Part shown: one piece after another, positions 31,372 through 40,789 of the stretch
Numbering within the stretch: the stretch's first letter is position 1
How the letters are laid out: each line of letters starts with the position of its first letter
Source: JBAXTE01 sp037130365
Lineage (GTDB): Bacteria; Bacteroidota; Bacteroidia; Bacteroidales; WCHB1-69
Direction of reading: 5' to 3'
Assembly (NCBI GenBank): GCA_037130365.1
Contig: JBAXTE010000001.1
Span: 1 to 64,000, forward strand
DNA: 64,000 nt
The notes under the pieces: model-generated
What the model saw: the letters and a program-made list of their open reading frames with translations, nothing else
Databases searched by the model: none
Told to the model about the DNA's origin: nothing
Translations under genes and position numbers: made by a program

Positions 31372-33273
31372 ATGAAGATGAAAGCATTTTTAATTAATTT
31401 CTTTGGAAAAAAAATATTACTTACCATATTAATTTTGGCAAGTATTGGAGCTCAAGCACAACAGGGGGTTTTAATTAGCGATAATAGTTCAACGAGTTTT
31501 GGACCACCTCAGGTTAATTCTGCTTTGGAAATTATATCCTATAATAAAGGATTATTAATTCCCAGAATGAGCACAATGCAACGATTAAACATGACTCCTA
31601 CTACAGATTTAATAAGAGCAAATGGATTAATGGTTTACGATACAGATTTAAATTGTGTTTTTATATGGAGAAAAGATGCTGCTCCTCTTGCTGTAGATTG
31701 TTGGTTTTCACTTTGTAATGGAAGTGCTGGAACTGCTGGCCCTACTGGGGCAACAGGTGCTAACGGCACAAATGGCACCTCTGGATATGGGCTAGGTTTT
31801 TATATTGGCCATGATACTTTATTTGTTTTTGTAGATACTTTAGGCGTTGATTCTACTTTAAATTACTATATAATTCCTACTGGTGCTGCTGGTGCCACAG
31901 GCGCTACAGGTGCTACAGGAGATACTGGAGTTGCTGGAGTTGCTGGTCCTGGACTAGATTACTCATGGTCAAATGATTCTTTGTGGATTCACGTTGTTGG
32001 AAGTTCCGACTCATTAGGACATCCATTAATTATTGGTCCGATTGGTCCTACTGGTCCTACTGGATTAACAGGTCCTACTGGAATTGATGGGCCTACTGGT
32101 CCTATTGGTCCTACTGGAATAGATGGTTTGGTCGGCCCTACTGGTGCAACAGGTGCAACGGGAGATCCTGGTCCTACTGGTCCTATTGGCCCCACTGGAA
32201 TTGATGGTTTGGTTGGCCCTACTGGATTAACTGGTCCTACTGGAATTGATGGCCCTACTGGCCCTATTGGCCCTACTGGAATTGATGGCTTGGTTGGTCC
32301 TACTGGCACAACTGGCGCCACGGGTGATCCTGGCCCCACTGGTCCTACTGGAATTGATGGTCCTACTGGATCTATTGGATTAACTGGTCCTACTGGAATT
32401 GATGGCCCTACTGGCCCTATTGGACCACAAGGAAACCCTGGAACTCCAGGTACCCCTGGGTCAAATGGATTACCTGGTGCAGCTGGTCCAATTGGTCCTA
32501 TCGGTCCTGCTGGTCCTGCTGGTCCTGTTGGTCCTGCTGGTCCTATTGGAGACATGGGACCCATTGGCAACGATGCAACTATGGATATTGATTGGAATGG
32601 AACTCAACTTGGGATTAGTGTTAATGGAAGTCCTTATGTATATTCAGATTTAGTTGGCCCTATTGGAAGCCCTGGCACACCTGGCGCCAACGGGTCAAAC
32701 GGTTTACCAGGTGCTCAGGGTGGCGATGGCCCTCAGGGTCCTGCTGGTCCTGCTGGTCCTCAAGGAATTCAAGGCCCTATTGGCGTTCAAGGAGATCCTG
32801 GATCTGTTGCTTGTAGTCAAAATAATTATGTTTTAAAAACTATTGGAACCACTGCTGATTGTTCTGGAATATATGAAGATGATTATTTAAACGTTGGATT
32901 AGGAAACTCTGATCCAAAAACGAAATTAGATATTAATGGCAATATCGCTTTAAGAGTTGACCCTGCAAATCCACAAATTTCTATAACTTCTGACGTATAT
33001 AACCTTAATATTGGTCCAAATTCTTTTGTCCGATTATCGAGCGATGCATCTCATGAAGTTTCAGGAATTTTGGAAGAATTTGATGGTAAAATGCTTATCA
33101 TTACTAATATTGGAGCAAATGACATTGTCTTTAAAAATGATAATGTAAATGGTGGAATTACAAATAGATTTTTGTTTAGCACTGGTGCAGATATTACATT
33201 AAGTTCTAACCATACTATTACCATTATCTACGACTTTTATTCAAAAAAATGGAGAGATATTTCTTTTAGATAA
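31372..33273 (+). CDS. Collagen-like repeat surface protein
   Basis: A 633-residue protein with a signal peptide (about 1-29, ending AQAQ), a small globular segment PPQVNSALEIISYNKGLLIPRMSTMQ that recurs in Bacteroidota fibre-like proteins, then Gly-Xaa-Yaa runs at about 118-138, 164-190, 221-400 and 430-480. The runs are dominated by GPTG, GPIGPTG and GATG units. The non-collagen interruptions may act as hinges. The C-terminal head (about 485-633, GLGNSDPKTKLDINGN) resembles tail-fibre or trimerisation heads. There is no type IX sorting domain. Cotranscribed with the T9SS type B gene; a terminator follows. It likely forms a surface filament. Confidence 0.85.
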   Translation: MKMKAFLINFFGKKILLTILILASIGAQAQQGVLISDNSSTSFGPPQVNSALEIISYNKGLLIPRMSTMQRLNMTPTTDLIRANGLMVYDTDLNCVFIWRKDAAPLAVDCWFSLCNGSAGTAGPTGATGANGTNGTSGYGLGFYIGHDTLFVFVDTLGVDSTLNYYIIPTGAAGATGATGATGDTGVAGVAGPGLDYSWSNDSLWIHVVGSSDSLGHPLIIGPIGPTGPTGLTGPTGIDGPTGPIGPTGIDGLVGPTGATGATGDPGPTGPIGPTGIDGLVGPTGLTGPTGIDGPTGPIGPTGIDGLVGPTGTTGATGDPGPTGPTGIDGPTGSIGLTGPTGIDGPTGPIGPQGNPGTPGTPGSNGLPGAAGPIGPIGPAGPAGPVGPAGPIGDMGPIGNDATMDIDWNGTQLGISVNGSPYVYSDLVGPIGSPGTPGANGSNGLPGAQGGDGPQGPAGPAGPQGIQGPIGVQGDPGSVACSQNNYVLKTIGTTADCSGIYEDDYLNVGLGNSDPKTKLDINGNIALRVDPANPQISITSDVYNLNIGPNSFVRLSSDASHEVSGILEEFDGKMLIITNIGANDIVFKNDNVNGGITNRFLFSTGADITLSSNHTITIIYDFYSKKWRDISFR

Positions 33274-33290
33274 TTGTTAAAAGCGTTATA

Positions 33291-33327
33291 AAAAAAAAGA
33301 GTTTGGCCGTGTCAAACTCTTTTTTTT
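33291..33327 (+). terminator. Intrinsic terminator after the collagen-like gene
   Basis: AAAAAAAAGAGTTTG pairs with CAAACTCTTTTTTTT across a 7-nt loop. The 3' T-run makes it a normal intrinsic terminator for the 30017-33273 transcript. Confidence 0.88.
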
Positions 33328-33438
33328 ATAATATAAATAGAAAAAAATGACTTTATTAAATAAAGTTTGTAGATTTACAACTAAAAATCATTTTTTTTCG
33401 TCTAACAATTATATAAATATAAATAAATCTCTTGTTCA

Positions 33439-35667
33439 ATGAAAAAAATCAAGATAATTATTCTATTATTAAGTATTTTTCAAATATCGATATTTGCACA
33501 ACCAACATTAACAACAAGCGTAACTCAAAATACAATTTGCGACGGAGTAGGTTGTAATTATGTAGGCCCATCGATATTAATTAACGAAGTAATGCTTTGT
33601 CCATCGCAATTTGACGGATCCATATATGGTGATGGACCTGGATTTTCTGCAAATACAAATGCAGGCGAATGGATAGAATTGTATAATCCTGATTACTGTT
33701 TTCCCAAAGATATTTCTGGATTTTTGTTAGGCAACAATGCCCCCGACAACGGAACAAATTATGGAGGTGGTTTTGTAATCCCTGCAAATACGATTGTTCC
33801 AAGTAGAGGATTCTGCGTTATTCGTGGTGTAAATGCAACACCAGTTCCCTCAAACTTACTTATTCAAAACGGGGGAAATACGATTGAAATTATTGTAAAT
33901 AACACAAATTCATGCATTAATGGTGGATTTCGATTGTGGTTTCCAAATGCTGGTGGTTGGTTTGCTTTTTACGACCGAAATGGGAATCCTCAAGATGGTA
34001 TTTCCTGGGCTTCAACAACAAACTCATGTTCAAATTGTAATGCATGTATTCCACCATCTAGCTCATTTGCGGGAACATTACCAACATATGATGCAATACC
34101 AGCAACAATGAAAACTTATATTTCAACAACTGGTCCAACCGCTGGTTTTACTTTCCGTCGTTACCCTGATGGAGGAGGATGGCAGATTTCAACTCCAGCA
34201 ACTCCAACATTAGGAACGTGTAATGGCCCTTGTGTTTTACCAGCAGTAGTTACATGTAATGGCACAGCGCAAGTAGTTGCACAAGGAGGTACAGCGCCAT
34301 ATCAATACCTTTGGAACGGGGGTAGTAGTCCAATAAATTCTTTAGATACTGGTTTATGTGGAGGCACTTATATTGTAACTGTAACCGATAATGCTGGTCT
34401 TACATCAACTGCAAGTGTTGTTGTTCCAAATTGGGTTCCTTCATCTTCTTTTTCACTTACACCAGATACGTTTTGTTTAAATAATTCTGCAACAGCAACC
34501 TATACTGGAGATGTTGCTGATACAGCTACATTTAATTGGACAATTACTGGTGGTACGCTTAATTCTGGAATAGGTGTTGGTCCGCAAATAGCATCAACTA
34601 CTACTATTGGAAGCCATACAGTTGGACTTACTGTTGTGCAAAATGGATGTCCTTCACCACTTACAGAGCATACTTTTTATGTTTTTCAAATACAATCGAA
34701 TGCTTCTGTTGTCCATCCTCCATTATGTGCGTTATCATCTACTGGTGAGGCCACTGCGAATGGCTTAGTGGGTGTATCTCCCTACCATTATCTATGGAGT
34801 AATGGGAATCCAACTCAAAACGCGACAAGTTTAGCAGCAGGTCAATATATTGTTACCGTTACTGATGCAATCGGATGCACATCTTCATCTACGATCACGA
34901 TAATAGACCCTTCGCCATTAACATTAATCACAAATGCCTCAGACGAAACGTGTAGCGGCTATTGCAATGGTTCCATAAATGTAACAGCATCTGGGTCTAC
35001 ACCACCTTACAGTTACGCATGGCAAGGAAGCACATCAACTACATATCAAGCCAATAATCTCTGCGTTGGTAGTTACTCCGTTATCGTTACAGATTCAAAT
35101 AATTGTACAGCAACTGCCACTGAAATAATAAATTTCACGAACGAAATTTCTGCAATTGCAAATGCAAATCCACCAGAAGGTGTTGCACCTGCGGATATTC
35201 AATTTACTTACATAGGGAATGGCGCAACAACATTTGATTGGGGATTTGGAGATGGTAGTAGTGCGTTTAATGCAAACCCAATTCATCAATACGTAAATGC
35301 CGGAACTTATACCATTACCCTTATTGTAACGAGTGGTGCTCCTAATTTTTGCGCTGATACCACATGGTTAACGGTAGTAATAGTACCACCTTCTAATGTA
35401 ACAATACCTAATATTTTCACTCCAAATAATGATGGATTTAACGATAATTTTTTTGCTGTTTCTTCAGGATTAGATCGCGAAACAATGAAAATTTACAACC
35501 GATGGGGAAGAGTGGTTTTTTCATCAGAAACTGTATCTGAGCCTTGGAATGGAAAAAACGGAAACAACGAAGAGCTTTCTGATGGTATTTATTATTATAT
35601 TTATCACTCAACAGGATTCGATAAAAAAGTGTATGATTTTCATGGATCAGTAACTTTATTGAGATAA
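33439..35667 (+). CDS. Large secreted adhesin-like protein, lamin-tail/PKD, T9SS type B
   Basis: A 742-residue protein with a signal peptide (about 1-20, ending FAQ). A lamin-tail-like domain near 45-190 has ILINEVMLCPS, AGEWIELYNPDY and DISGFLLGN. SprB-like repeats (PYQYLWNGGSS, PYHYLWSNGNPTQNATSL, PPYSYAWQGSTSTTYQ) lie near 290-560. A PKD domain near 568-645 has FDWGFGDGSSAF and NAGTYTITLIV. The C-terminal type B sorting domain starts VTIPNIFTPNNDGFNDNFF near 655 and ends GIYYYIYHSTGFDKKVYDFHGSVTL. The parts point to a surface protein secreted by type IX, possibly an adhesin; no enzyme site is seen. Confidence 0.85.
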   Translation: MKKIKIIILLLSIFQISIFAQPTLTTSVTQNTICDGVGCNYVGPSILINEVMLCPSQFDGSIYGDGPGFSANTNAGEWIELYNPDYCFPKDISGFLLGNNAPDNGTNYGGGFVIPANTIVPSRGFCVIRGVNATPVPSNLLIQNGGNTIEIIVNNTNSCINGGFRLWFPNAGGWFAFYDRNGNPQDGISWASTTNSCSNCNACIPPSSSFAGTLPTYDAIPATMKTYISTTGPTAGFTFRRYPDGGGWQISTPATPTLGTCNGPCVLPAVVTCNGTAQVVAQGGTAPYQYLWNGGSSPINSLDTGLCGGTYIVTVTDNAGLTSTASVVVPNWVPSSSFSLTPDTFCLNNSATATYTGDVADTATFNWTITGGTLNSGIGVGPQIASTTTIGSHTVGLTVVQNGCPSPLTEHTFYVFQIQSNASVVHPPLCALSSTGEATANGLVGVSPYHYLWSNGNPTQNATSLAAGQYIVTVTDAIGCTSSSTITIIDPSPLTLITNASDETCSGYCNGSINVTASGSTPPYSYAWQGSTSTTYQANNLCVGSYSVIVTDSNNCTATATEIINFTNEISAIANANPPEGVAPADIQFTYIGNGATTFDWGFGDGSSAFNANPIHQYVNAGTYTITLIVTSGAPNFCADTTWLTVVIVPPSNVTIPNIFTPNNDGFNDNFFAVSSGLDRETMKIYNRWGRVVFSSETVSEPWNGKNGNNEELSDGIYYYIYHSTGFDKKVYDFHGSVTLLR

Positions 35668-35756
35668 ACAAAACAAAATGTTTATTGTCCCATTAGGCAA
35701 ATATGATATATTTGTCAACAATTTCATACGGCATTTACACAAGCGCTTTTTATTCC

Positions 35757-35764
35757 TATATTTG
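35757..35764 (+). promoter_or_regulatory. -7 box of the hydrolase gene
   Basis: TATATTTG (TAnnTTTG) ends 20 bp before the ATG at 35785. A GTG at 35764 in the same frame overlaps the box and is unlikely to be the start. Confidence 0.5.
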
Positions 35765-35784
35765 TGATATTAAAACACACACAA

Positions 35785-37203
35785 ATGAAAAAATCATTTT
35801 TTTTGGCAATTTTGGCAATTTTTATCGTGATGCCATTTATTGGCAAAGGCCAATCTGAACCCAATTTTGCAAAACTCAATGGCGCTTGGGAAGGCATTCT
35901 GGTTGCCGAAGGCGATTCTCAATGCATTGTTATTGAAGTTGTTGCCGACACTTCGTTGAAATCTACCGTTAGTTTACCTTGGACCGGAATGGCGAGTTTT
36001 ATTGCCTCGAAAACAACGTTGGTAAACGATACTTTTTATTTTAAAGTCAGTCAGCCTACTTTTAGCTTCAAAGGAGTTTACGATGAAAAGAGCCAATCGA
36101 TAAAAGGACTTTTTAAACAAGGAAAATCTTATCCTTTAGAACTTCAAAAAACGGATCATCCACAACGCATAAATCGTCCACAAACGCCAATTGCACCTTA
36201 TCCATACATTTCAGAAGATGTGGAATTTTCGAATTCGAAACAAAATATTAAATTTGGGGGTACCCTAACTATACCTATCGGAGATGGACCATTTCCGGCA
36301 GTTGTGCTAATCTCTGGTTCGGGTCCACAAAACAGAGACGAAGAGCTTCTTGGGCACAAACCTTTTTTAGTTATTTCCGATTATTTAACCCGAAATGGAA
36401 TTGCCGTACTTCGCTACGACGACCGTGGTGTTGGAAAATCAACGGGAAAATTCAGCGAAGGAACTACCCTCGATTTTGCCAATGACGCCGAATCAGCTTT
36501 TAATTTCTTAAGCACTGACAAGCGAATTTATGCCAATAAAATTGGACTCGTTGGTCATAGTGAAGGAGGTGTTATAGCGCCTATTGTTGCTTCTCGAGAG
36601 AAAAAAGTGGCATTTATCATCCTGTTAGCAGGCACTGGTGTCGATGGTAAAATTTTAATGTTAGAACAATACCGATTAATCTTAAAGGCATCCGGAATTC
36701 CGGATTCGATAGTCACTCCGTTAGTAGATTTGAATAGACAGGCATTTGACATTGCCCTGACAACTAAAGATAATAAGAAAGCCGCAGAAAAGATTAGAGT
36801 TGTCACAAACAATATCATCCAACAAATTGGAGTTGAAACCGCAAAGAAATATAACTTAACTCCAATGAGTGCAGAAAAACTCATTATGCAAATTTTAACG
36901 CCTTGGATGAAAGAGTTTATGCGCTTAAATCCTGCGGAGTATTTATGCAAAGTTAATTGTCCAATTTTAGCGTTGAATGGGGATTTAGACCTTCAAGTTC
37001 CTGCTATTTTAAATATTCCTGCCATTCAAAAAGCAGTTGCCAAGAACAAAAAAGGGAAACTCACCGTAAAGACGTTCCCAAAGCTTAACCATCTTTTTCA
37101 AACCTCAACCACGGGTTCTCCATCGGAGTATGCTCGTATTGAGGAGACATTGAACGAAGAGGTGTTGAAGGTGATGTTGGAGTATATACAGAAACTACCA
37201 TAA
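35785..37203 (+). CDS. Secreted alpha/beta hydrolase
   Basis: A 472-residue protein from the ATG at 35785 (MKKSFFLAILAIFIVM), with a signal peptide ending near GKGQ. An N-terminal beta-rich domain of about 110 residues (LNGAWEGILVAEG) precedes an alpha/beta hydrolase domain: oxyanion region VVLISGSGPQNRDE near 174-187, RYDDRGVGKSTG near 213-224, nucleophile GHSEGG with Ser near 260, Asp in NGDLDLQVP near 405-413 and His in KLNHLFQ near 434-440. Such proteins are typically esterases or peptidases of unknown specificity. It is convergent with yqeY across a terminator. Confidence 0.85.
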   Translation: MKKSFFLAILAIFIVMPFIGKGQSEPNFAKLNGAWEGILVAEGDSQCIVIEVVADTSLKSTVSLPWTGMASFIASKTTLVNDTFYFKVSQPTFSFKGVYDEKSQSIKGLFKQGKSYPLELQKTDHPQRINRPQTPIAPYPYISEDVEFSNSKQNIKFGGTLTIPIGDGPFPAVVLISGSGPQNRDEELLGHKPFLVISDYLTRNGIAVLRYDDRGVGKSTGKFSEGTTLDFANDAESAFNFLSTDKRIYANKIGLVGHSEGGVIAPIVASREKKVAFIILLAGTGVDGKILMLEQYRLILKASGIPDSIVTPLVDLNRQAFDIALTTKDNKKAAEKIRVVTNNIIQQIGVETAKKYNLTPMSAEKLIMQILTPWMKEFMRLNPAEYLCKVNCPILALNGDLDLQVPAILNIPAIQKAVAKNKKGKLTVKTFPKLNHLFQTSTTGSPSEYARIEETLNEEVLKVMLEYIQKLP

Positions 37204-37205
37204 AA

Positions 37206-37238
37206 AAACTCCGAATCGATTCACATCGTTCGGAGTTT
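37206..37238. terminator. Bidirectional terminator between hydrolase and yqeY
   Basis: AAACTCCGAA pairs with TTCGGAGTTT, extended by TCGAT/ATCG pairing toward the loop. An A-run lies on the 5' side, so it works best for the minus-strand yqeY transcript; the plus-strand side has only TTTGAAAT. Confidence 0.65.
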
Positions 37239-37258
37239 GAAATCATGCGTTTGATTTT

Positions 37259-37711
37259 TCAATCAGAAAGCAAATTCTTTATAATTTCGGAAATAGCTTT
37301 ATTATCGGCTTTTCCTTGTAATTGTTTAGAGGCCATACCCATTACTTTTCCCATTTCTTTTGCAGAAGTAGCTCCACATTGAGCAATAATTTCTTTAATT
37401 AATGCGGTAAGTTCTTCAACAGGCATTTCTTGAGGCAAGTATAATTTAAGTACCCCTACTTGGTTTTGTTCAGGTTCGGCTAAATCCAATCGATTTTGTT
37501 GAATATAGATTTCTGCTGCATCCAAACGTTGTTTTACCAACTTTTTAATGATACTTATTTCCTCATCATCAGTCAATTCACTAGTCGCACTTTTTGCGGC
37601 CATTGCAAGCGTAAATGCAGTTTTAACTGCACGAAGGGCTTCGAGTTTTTCTTTATCTTTAGCCAACATGGCTAATTTAATATCGTTGTTTATGAGTGAA
37701 GTAAGTTTCAT
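37259..37711 (-). CDS. yqeY: GatB/YqeY domain protein
   Basis: A 150-residue protein of the YqeY family, which shares the C-terminal tRNA-binding-like domain of GatB. Motifs are LINNDIKLAMLAKDKEKLEALRAV near 5-28, QNQVGVLKLYLPQEM near 80-94 and GKVMGMASKQLQGKADN near 122-138. The biochemical role is unclear. In Bacteroidota it regularly follows ftsZ, as here (21-bp gap), so it is the last gene of the division cluster. Confidence 0.88.
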   Translation of the reverse strand: MKLTSLINNDIKLAMLAKDKEKLEALRAVKTAFTLAMAAKSATSELTDDEEISIIKKLVKQRLDAAEIYIQQNRLDLAEPEQNQVGVLKLYLPQEMPVEELTALIKEIIAQCGATSAKEMGKVMGMASKQLQGKADNKAISEIIKNLLSD

Positions 37712-37732
37712 TATTATGTGAGTATAGATTTA

Positions 37733-39313
37733 TTAATCAACATTATCGAATAAATATGGATTTTTCCGTTTGATTTCAACTTGATTTTGATCGTTTGTAG
37801 CAATCAATAATGAAGAAGATTGAACATCAGATGATACATAATTGTCATTAATAGCAATTCCTTTTCGTTGATAAGCAGGAATTTTTTCAATATCAATAAG
37901 TCCTTGTTCAGTTTTAATCGTATTGTTTAAGTTAAATGAGCGAAGTTTCGATCTGCGTTCAGCATCTTTTTCATCAAATTCCTCTGAGTCAAGTTCTGTT
38001 TCATGAATTGGATTATATTGAGGAGATACGATTTGAGCATCATCGCGAAAAGCATCATTTTGAGAGTTTTGATTGGCAACTACTTTTAACGTTGGTGCTA
38101 AATTATTTTCTTGAGAATTTGAATTTGAAGGAGCATCATCGTCAGATAAGAAATGAACAATATGTTCTGGTTTAAGTGCCAGTGGTTGTTCTTGATTGTT
38201 GGTAGTTTCAATCTCAGAAATTTTTTGATCTACTTTAAAATCAGTTAAATTTGAGACTTGTTTCACAACATTTTGAGCTTCTGGTTTAGGCATTTCAAGA
38301 GATCGGATTGTAGTCTTTGAAGCCGAAGTTGATGAATAGTTTGGGTTATTGGAAGCCTGGAAACCAGTAGCAATTAGGGTAACACTAATCCCGCTTTCTA
38401 ATGAAGGATCTACGCCATAGCCCCAAATCACATTTACATCTTGACCAGCTTCGTCCACTACATATTCTGTAATTTCTGTAACTTCATCCATCGTAAGTTC
38501 TTCATTACCATATGCCAAATAAAGGAGAATATCTTTTGCACCACGAATATTGCTATCATTTAACAGCGGAGAAGTTAATGCTTCTTCAACTGCTCTGCGA
38601 GCTCTGCCTTCGCCTTCGGATTTTCCACTACCCATAATAGCAACTCCACTGGAGCGCATTACAGTTTTAACATCTTCAAGGTCGACATTAATACCACCAA
38701 TACACGTGATAATTTCAGCAATACTTTTTGCGGCTGTAGTTAAAATGTTATCAGCTTTATCAAATGCTTCAGTCATCTTAAGATTGCCATAGAGCTCTCT
38801 CAATTTATCATTACAAATAATAAGAAGTGCGTCAACGTGATCCTTAAGTTCATTAATACCTTCTTCGGCATAACTTCTTCTTTTACGACCTTCGAAGCCA
38901 AATGGAAGAGTAACAATCCCAACGGTAAGGATTCCCATTTCGCGAGCTAGTTCTGCTAACACTGGAGCAGCTCCAGTTCCAGTTCCACCGCCCATTCCTG
39001 CAGTAATAAATACCATTTCGGTATTATTTTCTAAAGCAGCTCTTAGTTTTTCTAAATCTTCTATAGCAGCTTCTTTACCAACAGTAGGAATTGAACCAGC
39101 TCCTAGTCCCTTTTTTCCAATTTGAATTTTATTAGGTACAGGGTTTATTTCTAACGATTGTGCATCGGTGTTGCAAACAATAAAATCTACACCACGAATT
39201 CCAAGTTCGTACATGTGTTTAACTGCATTGCAACCACCACCACCAACTCCAAAAACTTTAATGATTGAAGATTGATCTTTTGGTAATTCGAATTTTAATA
39301 TATCGTTAGTCAT
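37733..39313 (-). CDS. ftsZ: Cell division protein FtsZ
   Basis: The tubulin-like GTPase that builds the division ring. It is 526 residues: a conserved GTPase core (about 15-320) with GVGGGGCNAVKHM near 22-34, the tubulin signature TAGMGGGTGTGAAPV near 104-118 and NVDLEDVKTVM near 207-217, then a variable acidic linker of about 190 residues and a conserved C-terminal tail NPYLFDNVD at the extreme end. The linker is long, but Bacteroidota FtsZ linkers vary. It lies downstream of ftsA across 150 bp. Confidence 0.96.
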   Translation of the reverse strand: MTNDILKFELPKDQSSIIKVFGVGGGGCNAVKHMYELGIRGVDFIVCNTDAQSLEINPVPNKIQIGKKGLGAGSIPTVGKEAAIEDLEKLRAALENNTEMVFITAGMGGGTGTGAAPVLAELAREMGILTVGIVTLPFGFEGRKRRSYAEEGINELKDHVDALLIICNDKLRELYGNLKMTEAFDKADNILTTAAKSIAEIITCIGGINVDLEDVKTVMRSSGVAIMGSGKSEGEGRARRAVEEALTSPLLNDSNIRGAKDILLYLAYGNEELTMDEVTEITEYVVDEAGQDVNVIWGYGVDPSLESGISVTLIATGFQASNNPNYSSTSASKTTIRSLEMPKPEAQNVVKQVSNLTDFKVDQKISEIETTNNQEQPLALKPEHIVHFLSDDDAPSNSNSQENNLAPTLKVVANQNSQNDAFRDDAQIVSPQYNPIHETELDSEEFDEKDAERRSKLRSFNLNNTIKTEQGLIDIEKIPAYQRKGIAINDNYVSSDVQSSSLLIATNDQNQVEIKRKNPYLFDNVD

Positions 39314-39463
39314 AATCTCTTAATTATCGTTAGTTAAAATCTCTATTCTTTAGTAAAATTCAGTTTTTTGAATTGAATTTTTAAAATTATACATTTTCCA
39401 TCAATTGCAATGTTAACTTGTCAAAAGTTTATCAACAAAATTGTGTTAAAATCAAACAAAAAT

Positions 39464-40774
39464 TTACTTTACTTCCTCGCCACCAAAAAAGCCTTTGAGC
39501 ATATCCGAAAGCTTTGTGTTCGAAATATCTCTAGGTGGTTTTTTTGGTTTTTCTTTTTTAACTTTGGCTTCTGTTGATGTAGAATTTACAAATTCATTTT
39601 CTGGCTCTACAGCTTTAGGTATATGACGATTAAACCCCTCAATAACCAAACCTATACTAGTTGCATAACTTGGATTAAGTAAGTCTTTGTTTGTTTCTGG
39701 TGAAATTTTTTCACTAGGAGCACCTATTCTGGCTTCCATTCCTGTTGTAAACTCAACTAATTCTTTTAAATGCTTCAACTGCGACCCACCACCGGTAAGA
39801 ACAATACCAGCGATCAGTTTTTTCTTATATCCACTATTTTGAATTTCATAATCTATTTGCTCTACAATTTCTTCCACTCTTGCTTGAATGATATGAGCTA
39901 AATTACGAAGGGAGATTTCTTTTGGAGGACGCCCTTTTAATCCAGGAATTGAAACAATTTCATCATCTCTATTTTGTTCTGCCAAACAAGACCCATATTT
40001 CACCTTTAATGCTTCGGCTTGAACTTTTATTATGGTGCATCCTTCTTTTACATCTTCGGTAATTGTATTTCCACCAAGAGGAATAACTGCAGTGTGTCGA
40101 ATGATGTTGTCCTGAAAAATTGCAATATCAGAAGTACCACCACCTATATCAACTAAAACCACACCGGCTTCTTTTTCTTCATCACTCAAAACCGATTCTG
40201 ATGAAGCTAAAGGCTCAAGCACAAGAGCTTCTAGTTCAAGACCAGCTTTTACAACGCAACGATAGATATTTTTAATGGCACTTTCATTTCCTGTGATAAT
40301 ATGAAAATTAGCGCCAAGCTCAACGCCAGCCATACCGATAGGTTCACGAATTCCTGTTTCTCTGTCAATGATAAACTCTTGAGGAATAACATCAATAATT
40401 TGCTCCCCAGGTTTCATTACCAATTTTTTCATATTATCGGTAAGTTTGATAATATCTTTTTTTGAAATTTCGTCCACAGTGTTATCACGAAGTACGTTTC
40501 CACGATGTTGAATACTTTTTATATGTTGACCCGCAATTCCAACCACCACAGAACCAATCTCAACTCCACTTTCGCGTTCAGCCATTTCAACGGCAGTTCG
40601 AATTGAGGTGACTGTTTTTTCAATATTTGCAACTTGACCTCTCATCACACCTGTAGACTCGGCTTTTCCTGATCCTAAAATTTCAATATTGCCATTTTTG
40701 TCTTTACGACCAACGATTACAGCAATTTTTGTAGTTCCAATGTCTAATCCAACAATAAGTTCTGAATTTTCCAT
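39464..40774 (-). CDS. ftsA: Cell division protein FtsA
   Basis: An actin-like ATPase that anchors FtsZ to the membrane. The 436-residue protein has the phosphate-1 motif GLDIGTTKIAVIVG at 9-22, phosphate-2 VVLVDIGGGTSDIAI near 204-218 and an adenosine motif GIVLTGGGSQLKHL near 323-336. The SHS2 domain is about 84-160. The C-terminus has a Lys/Pro-rich stretch ending in a short amphipathic helix, LSDMLKGFFGG, that would bind the membrane. It precedes ftsZ and follows ftsQ by 15 bp. Confidence 0.95.
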   Translation of the reverse strand: MENSELIVGLDIGTTKIAVIVGRKDKNGNIEILGSGKAESTGVMRGQVANIEKTVTSIRTAVEMAERESGVEIGSVVVGIAGQHIKSIQHRGNVLRDNTVDEISKKDIIKLTDNMKKLVMKPGEQIIDVIPQEFIIDRETGIREPIGMAGVELGANFHIITGNESAIKNIYRCVVKAGLELEALVLEPLASSESVLSDEEKEAGVVLVDIGGGTSDIAIFQDNIIRHTAVIPLGGNTITEDVKEGCTIIKVQAEALKVKYGSCLAEQNRDDEIVSIPGLKGRPPKEISLRNLAHIIQARVEEIVEQIDYEIQNSGYKKKLIAGIVLTGGGSQLKHLKELVEFTTGMEARIGAPSEKISPETNKDLLNPSYATSIGLVIEGFNRHIPKAVEPENEFVNSTSTEAKVKKEKPKKPPRDISNTKLSDMLKGFFGGEEVK

Positions 40775-40789
40775 TTGTTAATTTCCTTT

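Noticed and set aside
31989..32570. Long minus-strand open frame rich in Gly-Pro-Val within the collagen-like gene
   Set aside because: It is the antisense reading of the GPTG codons, which contain no stop in that frame. The plus-strand frame has a signal peptide, domains and a terminator.
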